From NCBI RefSeq assembly GCF_030813635.1, contig NZ_JAUSUM010000004.1, positions 142,851 to 206,850 of the forward strand: a DNA stretch of 64,000 nt, given 5' to 3'. How positions within the stretch are numbered: position 1 is the stretch's first letter; each line of letters opens with the position of its first letter. Source of the DNA: Salibacterium salarium (GTDB lineage: Bacteria; Bacillota; Bacilli; Bacillales; Marinococcaceae). A program made the translations under genes and the position numbers. This document shows positions 51,990-59,721 of the stretch, piece after piece. The notes under the pieces are model-generated. The model made no database searches and was not told the origin of the DNA. It saw nothing but the letters and a program-made list of their open reading frames with translations.

Positions 51990-52637
51990 AGAAGAAGAGT
52001 ATTACCTGATGTTGTCTGGCATCCAACATTTTCAATTCTGCAAACGTCAATGGGCGCTTATCCATATTGAACAACAATGGGATGAAAATGTACGTACAGT
52101 AGAAGGACAACACTTGCATCATAAAGCAGATCAACCTTTTATTAGGGAAAAAAGGAAAAATAAACTTATCGTACGGGGGATGCCGATTAAGTCACAAGAG
52201 TTGCAAATTACCGGTATTTGTGACGTCATAGAATTTATGGCAGATGACAATGGAATAGAATTGAATGGGACAAAAGGGCTTTATGTCCCATTCCCCGTTG
52301 AATATAAACGTGGCAAGCCTAAAATGAATGATGCAGATGTTTTACAGCTGACAGCACAAGCGATGTGCTTGGAAGAAATGCTTGTATGTGACGTGAAGGT
52401 TGGGTACATGTATTATGATGAATCAAGAATCGTGTGGAAGTTCCTATCACAGAAGAACAACGGGAGGAAGTTCGTGCGGTTGTGACAGAAATGCACAACT
52501 ATTATGATCGTAAACACACACCGCGCGTGAAAACCGGCTCTTTTTGTAAAAGTTGTTCTCTTCAACATGTATGTCTCCCAAGACTTATGAATAAGCAATC
52601 GGTGAAAAGCTATATCGAAGGGAAACTAAACGAATGA
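51979..52637 (+). pseudogene. cas4: Cas4 exonuclease/adaptation protein, one-base frameshift
   Basis: The first frame (51979-52485) gives YYLMLSGIQHFQFCKRQWALIHIEQQW…(first Fe-S Cys in FCKRQ), ICDVIEF, PVEYKRGKPK and LTAQAMCLEEMLVCDVKVGYMYYDESR. The remainder, VEVPITEEQREEVRAVV… with the three C-terminal Cys in FCKSCSLQHVCLP, is in the frame one base back, starting about 52434. The expected …ESRNRVEVP needs AGAAATCGTGTGG, but the sequence has AGAATCGTGTGG at 52424-52435: one A is missing. Cas4 trims prespacers and selects PAM-proximal ends with Cas1-Cas2. Without the last Cys residues the Fe-S cluster cannot form. Confidence 0.93.
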
Positions 52638-53665
52638 AAAAATTGCTGAACACACTTTTCATTACACAACCAGACGTTTATTTATCATTGGACGGAGAGA
52701 ATGTTGTACTGTTGAAAGAAAAGGAGAAACTAGGAAGGCTTCCTCTTCACAATCTCGAATCAATTGTGTCGTTTGGATATACGGGTGCAAGTCCCGCTCT
52801 CATGGGTTATTGCGCGGATCGTAATATCTCTCTTGTTTTCTTTACGATGACTGGAAGATTCTTAGCGAGAGTGATAGGGGAAAGTAGAGGAAATGTTATC
52901 TTACGGAAAAAGCAGTACCGCCTTTCAGATGATGAAAGACAAGCTGCAAAGATCTCGAGAAATTTCATTGTTGGTAAAATCTATAATAACAAATGGATTC
53001 TAGAACGTGCTACGAGAGATTACTCTATGAGGATAGATACAACTAAATTCAAAGAAGTTTCCCAACAATTAACTTCTATTATAAAAGAAGTAAGACAATG
53101 CGAGGACCTCGAAACACTACGTGGCTGGTAAGGCCAAGCAGCGATTAGCTACAATCGATTATTTGATCATATGATTTTACAGCAAAAAAAGCATTTTTGG
53201 TTTCAAACAAGATCACGCAGGCCACCGCTAGACAATATGAATGCCTTGCTTTCATTTGCCTACACTTTGCTGGCAAATGACACTGCCGCCGCACTAGAAG
53301 GAGTTGGATTAGACGCATATGTAGGATTTTTGCATCGAGACCGTCCTGGCAGAGCTTCTCTAGCACTAGATGCTATGGAAGAACTACGAGGAGTATATGC
53401 CGATCGGTTTGTACTTTCTCTTGTAAATAAAAAAATTGTTGATGAGCAAGATTTTTATAAGAAAGAAAGTGGTGCTGTCATGATGACAGATGAGGCTAGA
53501 AAGAAATTTCTAGATGCGTGGCAAAAACGAAAGCAAGAAAAGATAACTCATCCTTTTTTAGGAGAAAAAATAGCTTGGGGTTTAGTTCCACATGCTCAGG
53601 CATTATTGCTGGCTCGTTACTTACGGGACGATTTAGATGAATATCCACCATTTTTGTGGAAGTAG
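52634..53665 (+). pseudogene. cas1: Cas1 integrase, nonsense codon at the conserved glutamate
   Basis: One frame from ATG 52634 to TAG 53663-53665 encodes a normal 343-residue type I-C Cas1 except for TAA at 53129-53131 (codon 166). It reads …CEDLETLRGW, stop, GQAAISYNRLFDHMILQQ…; type I-C relatives have LRGWEGQAA here, so GAA became TAA. That Glu is one of the metal ligands of the Cas1 active site. The rest is well preserved: LHNLESIVSFGYTGASPALMGYC, FLARVIGESRGNV, NALLSFAYTLLAND, VGFLHRDRPGRASLALD, and the C-terminal KITHPFLGEKIAWGLVPHAQALLLARYL. A 165-residue N-terminal piece would be made. Start overlaps the cas4 end by four bases. Confidence 0.95.
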
Positions 53666-53674
53666 GTGAGTGTT

Positions 53675-53964
53675 TTGCTTGTATTAATCACGTATGATGT
53701 GAGTACAATCAGTGATGGAGGAAAAAAAGACTTCGCAAAGTCGCAAAGGTCTGTCAAATTTATGGACAACGTGTGCAAAATTCTGTTTTTGAATGTATCG
53801 TAGACTCCGCACAATTTGCTACACTAAAAATAGAATTAGTTAATATTATTGATGATGAACAAGACAGCCTCAGATTTTATCGACTCGGAAACAATTATAA
53901 ATCTAAAGTGGAGCATATAGGTACAAATGAATCGATTGATTTAGAAGATCCGTTGATTTTCTAG
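53675..53964 (+). pseudogene. cas2: Cas2, one-base frameshift in an A-run
   Basis: From TTG 53675 (AGGTGAG five bases upstream) the protein begins MLVLITYDVSTISDGGKK. The expected RLRKVAKVCQIYGQRVQNSVFECIVDSAQF follows one frame back. Seven A at 53722-53728 where eight are needed explain the break. After the shift the sequence is intact to DLEDPLIF and the stop at 53962-53964. Cas2 is the dimeric scaffold of the spacer-integration complex; frame-shifted product would be about 40 residues. Confidence 0.93.
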
Positions 53965-54124
53965 TGCGAACGTGAAGTGCACATCATTCTATGGTAGGTT
54001 TCGCACCAAAAAAAATGCTCCATTATAGCAAGTTAACTGTATCAGTCCTCTTAAATATTAGAGGAAATAGTGAATAAATGGGTACTATTTACTATTTTAT
54101 AGGCCCGAAAACCCAAAATTCGCT
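53965..54124 (+). promoter_or_regulatory. CRISPR leader
   Basis: A 160-bp AT-rich stretch between cas2 and the first repeat. It begins TGCGAACGTGAAGTGCACAT and contains GGTTTCGCACC, the conserved start of many type I-C leaders. A TTGACA-like box is not obvious; TACTATTTACTATTTTAT near 54084-54101 could hold the -10. It should drive the crRNA precursor toward higher coordinates. Confidence 0.75.
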
Positions 54125-54616
54125 GTCGCACTCCATGTGAGTGCGTGGATTGAAATTACAATCGTAATAGCTAGAAACGTTAGCAGAAGGTCGCACTCCA
54201 TGTGAGTGCGTGGATTGAAATTCCTGGTTTTCTTCGACTGCTGTCCCTTGTGTTGTCGCACTCCATGTGAGTGCGTGGATTGAAATTCCTGAGCTTGATT
54301 TTCTGCTTCCTGCATGCTCTCGTCGCACTCCATGTGAGTGCGTGGATTGAAATTGACAACTCCTGGTTAAATCCACAGCCATCCGTAGTCGCACTCCATG
54401 TGAGTGCGTGGATTGAAATCGCAAAGATCAAGTTATTAGGTTTAAAAAAGAAGGTCGCACTCCATGTGAGTGCGTGGATTGAAATGCCGAATAAATCGAC
54501 CGCGTCGCTCGGTCGCGTCGTCGCACTCCATGTGAGTGCGTGGATTGAAATACCCATAATTTTAATCCATTGTTACCTGCATCAGTCGCACTCCATGTGA
54601 GTGCGTGGATTGAAAT
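54125..54616 (+). CRISPR. Type I-C CRISPR array, eight repeats and seven spacers
   Basis: A 32-bp repeat beginning GTCGCACTCCATGTGAGTGC and ending GTGGATTGAAAT occurs without mismatch at 54125, 54190, 54255, 54322, 54388, 54454, 54520 and 54585. The seven spacers are 33, 33, 35, 34, 34, 34 and 33 bp. GTCGCAC…GTGCGTGG forms the type I-C hairpin (GCACTC/GAGTGC). A further 34-bp spacer-like segment follows (54617-54650) and then GTCACAGTCCAT, a damaged repeat start fused to an IS3 remnant. No spacer matches another part of the window by eye. Frames read through the array are artefacts. Confidence 0.98.
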
Positions 54617-54650
54617 AATCGAGAACGTGTCGAGTATGTTGGAGGCAGTG

Positions 54651-55110
54651 GTCACAGTCCATTATCCGCCAATATAGGAACAATTTGTGTCGGAGATAAA
54701 TCCGTGTATTCCTTTTGTTTAACAACCATAAAAACCTCTTCCTTTTCTTCATCTCCTACCTTATTTTTCGGTGCGGATCGTTGTACAAGGGGACGTTGAT
54801 TGACTTTTATACTGCCTTCTGTCACCCAGCGCTCATAGGTTGGAATCCTAATATGAAGTTCCACACAAGCTTTCGCTAACCGCGCGCCGCTTTGATTTGC
54901 ATCCTGAATAAGTTCTTAAGACAATGCGCGATTTGAAGGGCTAATCATTCTTCCTTGCCGTCTGTATGATCTTCTTATCACCACTTATACAACGTTACTT
55001 CTGATATCCCTTCTTCTTTTGCGATATGGGCCACTGGTTCATTATGTGGTGGCATTATACATTTGATAATGGCCGTCTTGTGTTCCTTCGAATATCGTAA
55101 GCGTTCTTTT
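54651..55110 (-). mobile_element. IS3-family transposase remnant cutting the CRISPR array
   Basis: Minus strand: YSKEHKTAIIKCIMPPHNEPVAHIAKEEGISEVTLYKW (helix-turn-helix of an IS3-type OrfA/N-terminal part) at about 55098-54985, then after frameshifts ACVELHIRIPTYERWVTEGSIKVNQRPLVQRSAPKNKVGDEEKEEVF and KEYTDLSPTQIVPILADNG. The last matches (K.(Y)(K/T)DL.P(S/T)QIVP.LAD.G) the region before the DDE domain of IS3-type transposases. The sequence stops exactly at the damaged ninth CRISPR repeat, so the distal end of the array was replaced. The catalytic domain and both IS ends are absent. Confidence 0.8.
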
Positions 55111-55519
55111 TAATCATATCGAACAACATCCGTGTCATTTACTTAAACTATAACACTAAAGTAGGTACGACAACTATCCTAACAGAGGCGGGTATTGACA
55201 TACCTGTACTCTGTAATTTTAAGTATATCGATATGAGATTTAATAGAAAACCGTCGCTCACATGCTAGTCATTTTAATACTTCACAGGATCTGGACGTGA
55301 ATGTTTAAAAAACGGTATTTCATTTATAAATCAATGATCAAATAGCGGTTGGCATTAAGATGATATTTGCCAATATAAAATAGCGCATTTTCTCTACTTT
55401 TCATGGGGAAGGTGCGCTATTTTATTATTTAATGAATTAGCTATATTAAATATTTCATCAATTCTAATAATTTCTTGCTATTGAAAAACGAGACGATTAT
55501 AATAAACAAAAGAATAAAA
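55111..55519. other. Gene-free stretch before the oxoprolinase genes
   Basis: No gene can be supported. It contains a clear hairpin at 55377-55423 and an AT-rich promoter region after 55430. Confidence 0.45.
55377..55423 (+). terminator. Terminator-like hairpin
   Basis: AAAATAGCGCA (55377-55387) pairs with TGCGCTATTTT (55413-55423); T-rich on both sides, so it may work in either direction. It separates the CRISPR/IS region from pxpB. Confidence 0.7.
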
Positions 55520-55549
55520 TCGGAATTGAAGTTCCGAAAAACGGAACTT
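55520..55549 (+). promoter_or_regulatory. Operator with alternating CGGAA/TTCCG half sites upstream of pxpB
   Basis: AAGTTCCG (55529-55536), AAAAA, CGGAACTT (55542-55549) is a perfect 8-bp inverted repeat; an overlapping one, TCGGAA (55520-55525) and TTCCGA (55532-55537), shares the middle half site. IclR-type regulators bind short palindromes of this kind (GTTCCG/CGGAAC), and an IclR gene lies in the same locus. The operator ends just before the AAAGGAGG of pxpB. Confidence 0.75.
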
Positions 55550-55571
55550 AGGAGAAAGGAGGTAGAATGAA

Positions 55572-56315
55572 TTGAATGATTCTCCCCTCCAAGGAAATTC
55601 ATTTCAAATTTTTCCTGTTAGTGAAACAGCTGCAATGGTTCAGTTCTACAACGAATCTCGTGAGCAGACGCACGTAAAAGTGAGGACTTTGTCGCTCGTA
55701 TTAGATCAATCTCCCTTCGTTGGAATGATAGAGTATGTTCCTGGTTTTACGAGCTTAACCGTATATTACGATCCTTTTATGTTGAGGAAAAACAAGGATA
55801 AGGATATTTCTACTTTTGAAATGGTAAAAGAACTGCTCGAGGATAAAATGAAACAAGGGGAAACGTTATCTTTACCTGTAAATAAGTTGGTGCGTATCCC
55901 GGTCGTGTACGGTGGGGAATATGGTCCGGATCTTAAAGAAGTGGCGGACTATAATCACTTAACCGAAAACGACGTTATTCAAAAGCATAGTGATGTAACG
56001 TATCTTGTTTACATGATTGGTTTTGCACCAGGGTTTCCTTATTTAGGAGGGATGGATCAAGACATTGCCGCTCCACGCAAACAAACACCCCGAACGAGTG
56101 TCCCGGCAGGTTCTGTTGGGATTGCCGGTTCGCAAACGGGGGTATACTCTCTCACAACACCAGGAGGGTGGCAAATTATTGGAAGAACGTCGAAGCCGCT
56201 TTTTCAGTTAAAGGAAGAGAATCCTAGTTTGCTTCAAATGGGGGATTATGTTCAATTTTATCCGATTTCTGCCGAGGAATATGAAAGTGGGAAAGGAGAC
56301 TTCGTCGATGTTTAA
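55572..56315 (+). CDS. pxpB: 5-oxoprolinase subunit B (KipI)
   Basis: 247 residues from TTG 55572 with AAAGGAGGT nine bases upstream. Features of PxpB/KipI: FQIFPVSETAAMVQFYNE at the start, VGMIEYVPGFTSLTVYYDP, IPVVYGGEYGPDLKEVADYNHLTENDVIQKHSDVTYLVYMIGFAPGFPYLGGMD, and PRKQTPRTSVPAGSVGIAGSQTGVYSLTTPGGWQIIGRT. With PxpC and PxpA it makes the ATP-dependent 5-oxoprolinase that opens pyroglutamate to glutamate; the B. subtilis homologue also inhibits the sporulation kinase KinA. Overlaps pxpC by eight bases. Confidence 0.95.
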   Translation: MNDSPLQGNSFQIFPVSETAAMVQFYNESREQTHVKVRTLSLVLDQSPFVGMIEYVPGFTSLTVYYDPFMLRKNKDKDISTFEMVKELLEDKMKQGETLSLPVNKLVRIPVVYGGEYGPDLKEVADYNHLTENDVIQKHSDVTYLVYMIGFAPGFPYLGGMDQDIAAPRKQTPRTSVPAGSVGIAGSQTGVYSLTTPGGWQIIGRTSKPLFQLKEENPSLLQMGDYVQFYPISAEEYESGKGDFVDV

Positions 56316-57303
56316 AGTATGGAAGCCGGGCTTTTTGACAACTATACAGGATTTAGGGAGAACAGGTTTTCAAAAAGACGGTTTTATCGTTAGTGGTGCG
56401 ATTGATCCTTTCTCTTTAAGAATCGCTAATATTTTAGTTGGTAATTCCGAACAGGAAGCAGGACTTGAAATAACGTTGCAAGGCCCCACTCTCTCTGTTG
56501 AAGAAGATACGGTTATAGCAATCACCGGTGGGGATTTAACACCGATGATTCAGAACAATCCTCTTCCTATGTGGAGGCCGATTTTTGTGCCAAAAGGAAG
56601 CCTAATAGAATGGGGTGGCTGTAAGACTGGATGTCGTGCTTATCTTTCTGTTGCCGGCGGATTAAGTGTTCCTAAAGTGCTGGGAAGTAAAAGTACATAC
56701 TTGCGAGCAGGGATTGGTGGATTCGAGGGAAGAGGAATAAAAAAGGGGGATACTCTTTTTATAGAAGAAAAACCTGAACATCCCTTGCTTTCTGTTTTCG
56801 ATAAAGACTACGCCGATTTCTCTACGGTATCATGGCAGGCCAGTCCGCCATATGATTTTGCGAATAAGAAAACAAAGACAGTGAGAGTGTTGCCTGGAGT
56901 GCATTATTCTCAATTTACAAACGAAAGTCTCGATGCTTTTTTTCAAGAATCGTTTCAAGTCCACACTCAATCCGACCGGATGGGATATCGGCTTCACGGT
57001 CCTCTCTTAGAAAGAAGGCAAAAGGACGAGATTTTGTCTGAAGCTGTTACGTTAGGAACCGTTCAAGTTCCAGCGGATGGGAATCCAGTTATATTATTGG
57101 CAGACCGCCAAACAACTGGCGGATATCCCCGCATCGCTCAGGTCATATCCGTTGACATATCCGTAGTAGCTCAAACAAAACCTGGTGAGCAGTTGCATTT
57201 CAAGGCAGTGACCTGGGGAGAAGCGGAGTCTTTGTACGTTGATAGACAAATAGATGTTCATTCTATAAAAAGCAGTACGTACGAAAAATTAAGGCAAGTG
57301 TGA
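56308..57303 (+). CDS. pxpC: 5-oxoprolinase subunit C (KipA)
   Basis: 331 residues from ATG 56308, with GAAAGGAG nine bases upstream inside pxpB. The start FKVWKPGFLTTIQDLGRTGFQKDGFIVSGAIDPFSLRIANILVGN is diagnostic for the allophanate-hydrolase-subunit-2/KipA family, as are LEITLQGPTLSV, AYLSVAGGLSVPKVLGSKSTYLRAGIGGFEGR, SDRMGYRLHGPLLER and ADRQTTGGYPRIAQVISVD. It is the ATP-binding partner in the PxpABC complex. The two-gene unit pxpBC ends here, five bases before the convergent IclR stop. Confidence 0.95.
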   Translation: MFKVWKPGFLTTIQDLGRTGFQKDGFIVSGAIDPFSLRIANILVGNSEQEAGLEITLQGPTLSVEEDTVIAITGGDLTPMIQNNPLPMWRPIFVPKGSLIEWGGCKTGCRAYLSVAGGLSVPKVLGSKSTYLRAGIGGFEGRGIKKGDTLFIEEKPEHPLLSVFDKDYADFSTVSWQASPPYDFANKKTKTVRVLPGVHYSQFTNESLDAFFQESFQVHTQSDRMGYRLHGPLLERRQKDEILSEAVTLGTVQVPADGNPVILLADRQTTGGYPRIAQVISVDISVVAQTKPGEQLHFKAVTWGEAESLYVDRQIDVHSIKSSTYEKLRQV

Positions 57304-57308
57304 ATGTA

Positions 57309-58067
57309 TTAAGTCGATTTCCACCCCAATCTTTTTGAGATGGAAAAAGCAGCATCTTTCACTTTTATTATTAGTTCGTCCATCTGTTCTTCTGACAAAC
57401 GAAGATCCGGACCCGCGATACTCAATCCAGCAATAATACGATGAGAGGAGTCAAATATCGGAGCGGCAACGGCTGTTGTGTTTTCTTCCAGTTCAGAATG
57501 ACTGATTGTATAGCCGTCGGATTGTGTTTGTACCAAGGTTTGTTGCAGCGTTTCTGAATTTGTAATCGTACCAGAACTAACAGCTGTTAATGCCGTGTTT
57601 TTTATATAGTCCTCTATTTGATCCTTAGGGCTATAAGCTAAAAGAATTCGCGGACAAGCTCCGGCATAGAGGGGGGAACGTTTCCCGATTTTGGTGAACA
57701 AACGAACGGGCTGATTGGTATCCAATTTCTCTATGTAGATGGCTTCGTTTTGGTCCTTTACTACTAAGTTGACCGCTTCCTTTACGTCATCACGAAGACG
57801 CTGCATTATCGGGAAGGCTATTTTTCTTAAATCGAGTCGATTAGTGACCAACTGTCCAAACTCTAAAAAAGCTAATCCTAGTTTGTATTGCCCATCCTTG
57901 TTTTTTTCTAAAAAACCCATTTCCACGAGGGCGTTTACCATTCTGTAGGCAGATGTTTTAGGTGTAGCAGAGAGGTGCATGATGTCGTTTAAAGATAAAG
58001 ATTCATGTTCACGAAATAAGTGAAGGATATCCATTGATTTAATAAGTGTTTTATTCATATCTTGCAC
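57309..58067 (-). CDS. IclR-family regulator (KipR-like)
   Basis: 252 residues from GTG 58067 (AAAGGGGAA about 8 bases upstream on the minus strand). N-terminal winged helix: KSMDILHLFREHESLSLNDIMHLSATPKTSAYRMVNALVEMGFLEKNKDGQYKLGLAFLEFG; C-terminal effector domain: LVVKDQNEAIYIEKLDTNQPVRLFTKIGKRSPLYAGACPRILLAY and AAPIFDSSHRIIAGLSIAGPDLRL. In B. subtilis kipR closes the kip operon and represses it. Here it is on the opposite strand, convergent with pxpC. The palindromes before pxpB are its probable targets. Confidence 0.9.
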   Translation of the reverse strand: MQDMNKTLIKSMDILHLFREHESLSLNDIMHLSATPKTSAYRMVNALVEMGFLEKNKDGQYKLGLAFLEFGQLVTNRLDLRKIAFPIMQRLRDDVKEAVNLVVKDQNEAIYIEKLDTNQPVRLFTKIGKRSPLYAGACPRILLAYSPKDQIEDYIKNTALTAVSSGTITNSETLQQTLVQTQSDGYTISHSELEENTTAVAAPIFDSSHRIIAGLSIAGPDLRLSEEQMDELIIKVKDAAFSISKRLGWKST

Positions 58068-58176
58068 GAAACATTCCCCTTTACAGCGCTGTTAAATGAT
58101 ATGGCAATTCACGAAAAAATTCTATTCATGACACGTTATGGTGTCAAGTAAATACCGTATAAATGAGGGATACATA

Positions 58177-58850
58177 ATGAAACCAGATTTATCAGATAAA
58201 GGAAAAATGACTCCGAAACAAAGGTTAAACGCGATGATCGGTGCAACCTTTCTTTTTGGCGTTTTGAGATCCAGCTCTAGCGCCCAGCCGCTCGGGGTTT
58301 CTTCCTGTGCGACTCCGGGCAGCAGGCTGCCCTGCGCGCCCAGTCCAGAACCTGTCGCGGCTTTCCAGGGCGCTTACACTTTTCTTATGGCAACGTCTGC
58401 CATCGGACCTGGATTTTTAACACAAACTGCTGTTTTTACCGAACAGCTTATGGCCAGTTTTGCCTTTGTTATTATTATATCAATTATTTTGGACGTTGGG
58501 GCACAAATGAACATATGGCGTATTATAGCAGTAGCCAAAAAACGGGGACAAGATATTGCAAATGACGTTCTTCCCGGTGTTGGCTATGTGGTTGCTTTTT
58601 TTATTGTGTTAGGAGGACTTGCTTTTAATATTGGAAATGTCGGCGGCGGTGGTTTGGGAGCCAACGCATTAATTGGTGTGGACCCTGTCGTTGGATCAAT
58701 CCTTACGGGTATTATTTGTATTGTTATCAGAAGCAAACGCTGCAATGGATCAGATTGTACGTTATTTAGGAATTGTAATGATTGTGTTTACAAGCTATGT
58801 CATGATTATTGGGAATTCGTACATTACTTACAAACATTACACAGTTTTTT
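58177..58850 (+). pseudogene. NRAMP-type metal transporter (YcsG-like), insertion, frameshift and truncation
   Basis: From ATG 58177 the protein starts KPDLSDKGKMTPKQRLNAMIGATFL, is interrupted by 44 in-frame codons of a foreign repeat, and resumes MATSAIGPGFLTQTAVFTEQLMASFAFVIIISIILDVGAQMNIWRIIAVAKKRGQDIANDVLPGVGYV. AIGPGF(L)TQT is the first-helix motif of the family. Near 58728 the frame shifts; EANAAMDQIVRYLGIVMIVFTSYVMI continues in the next frame. The C-terminal half is missing; pxpA begins right afterwards. In B. subtilis ycsG lies next to ycsF(pxpA) in the kip operon, so the position is ancestral. Confidence 0.88.
58255..58386. repeat. 132-bp GC-rich interspersed repeat inserted in the NRAMP gene
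   Basis: The gene would read …ACC TTT CTT ATG GCA… without it. TTTCTT occurs at both ends (58249-58254 and 58381-58386), as a 6-bp target duplication. Inside, AGCGCCC (58279-58285) pairs with GGGCGCT (58368-58374) and GGGCAGC/GCTGCCC form a hairpin at 58317-58332. GATCCAGCTCTAGCGCCCAG…GGGCGCTTACACTTTTC resembles the bcr-like extragenic repeats of Bacillaceae (starting GTCCAGCTCCAGCGCC, ending GGCGCTTGCGCTTTTC); this is from memory. The length is a multiple of three and no stop is introduced. Confidence 0.75.
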
Positions 58851-58868
58851 TAAAGGAGGAAGAAAAGG

Positions 58869-59633
58869 TTGGCTGTTATCGATTTAAATTGTGACTTAGG
58901 TGAAAGCTTTGGTGTGTATGAACTTGGTAATGACAAGGAAGTGTTAAAAGAAATTACATCAGCAAATGTGGCTTGCGGTTATCATGCAGGAGATCATAAT
59001 GTGATGGCAAAAACGGTTGAATATGCTGTTGAACATGGAGTTGCGGTTGGTGCTCATCCTGGTTTTTTAGATTTAATAGGGTTTGGCAGGAGAGCCATTC
59101 AATCGGAGCCGTCTGATATATATCATCTCATCATTTATCAAATAAGTGCTTTAAAAGGGTTTTGTCAGATTCATCAAATAAAGATGCAGCATGTGAAACC
59201 ACATGGAGCTTTATATCAAATGGCTGCGACAGACAGAAAAATTGCCGATGCTATTGCAAGAGCCGTATATGACACAGATCCTGATTTGATACTGTTTGGT
59301 TTGGCGGGCAGTGAATTAGTGAAGGCGGGAGAAGACATTGGATTAAACGTGGCCCAAGAAGTGTTTGCTGATCGAACATATCAGCCTGACGGTACGTTAA
59401 CTCCAAGATCGCAGTCTGATGCTATGATTGATCAACCAGAGGAAGCTGTCGAACAGGTAAAACAAATGGTGAAAGAAAAAACATGTACAGCGGTCGATGG
59501 TACCGTTTTTCCATTACAAGCAGATACGATTTGTGTGCATGGAGATAACCCACAATCCCTCGGTTTCACCCGTCAGTTAAAAGAGGTTTTAAAAGAAGAA
59601 GGAATACACCTCCAACCTTTGAAAGTGGAGTAG
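58869..59633 (+). CDS. pxpA: 5-oxoprolinase subunit A (LamB/YcsF family)
   Basis: 254 residues from TTG 58869, with AAAGGAGGA seven bases before. Family motifs: VIDLNCDLGESFGVYELGND, ITSANVACGYHAGDHNVMAKTVEYA, VGAHPGFLDLIGFGRR, VKPHGALYQMA, GLAGSELVKAGEDIGLNVAQEVFADRTYQPDGTLTPR and DTICVHGDNPQSL. It is the hydrolase part of the PxpABC 5-oxoprolinase. It now follows the truncated NRAMP gene and is separated from pxpBC by the IclR gene, unlike the single operon in B. subtilis. Confidence 0.95.
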   Translation: MAVIDLNCDLGESFGVYELGNDKEVLKEITSANVACGYHAGDHNVMAKTVEYAVEHGVAVGAHPGFLDLIGFGRRAIQSEPSDIYHLIIYQISALKGFCQIHQIKMQHVKPHGALYQMAATDRKIADAIARAVYDTDPDLILFGLAGSELVKAGEDIGLNVAQEVFADRTYQPDGTLTPRSQSDAMIDQPEEAVEQVKQMVKEKTCTAVDGTVFPLQADTICVHGDNPQSLGFTRQLKEVLKEEGIHLQPLKVE

Positions 59634-59721
59634 AGATTAGATTGAAAAAAAGGAGGCGGATTCAGGCGCGGACATACTCTGCTAGTTCGTCGCCTTCTCC
59701 GCTCCCTTTCGTACGATGAAA

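Noticed and set aside
53665-53675. Programmed frameshifting as an explanation for cas2 and cas4
   Set aside because: The A-run in cas2 could slip, but there is no stimulatory hairpin or internal ribosome binding site at the right distance, cas4 has no slippery heptamer, and cas1 carries a plain stop, so mutation is simpler.
54092-54655. Open frames on both strands rich in STHSHGVR, ALTWSAT or VALHVSAWIE repeats
   Set aside because: They are translations of the 32-bp CRISPR repeat and have no start signals.
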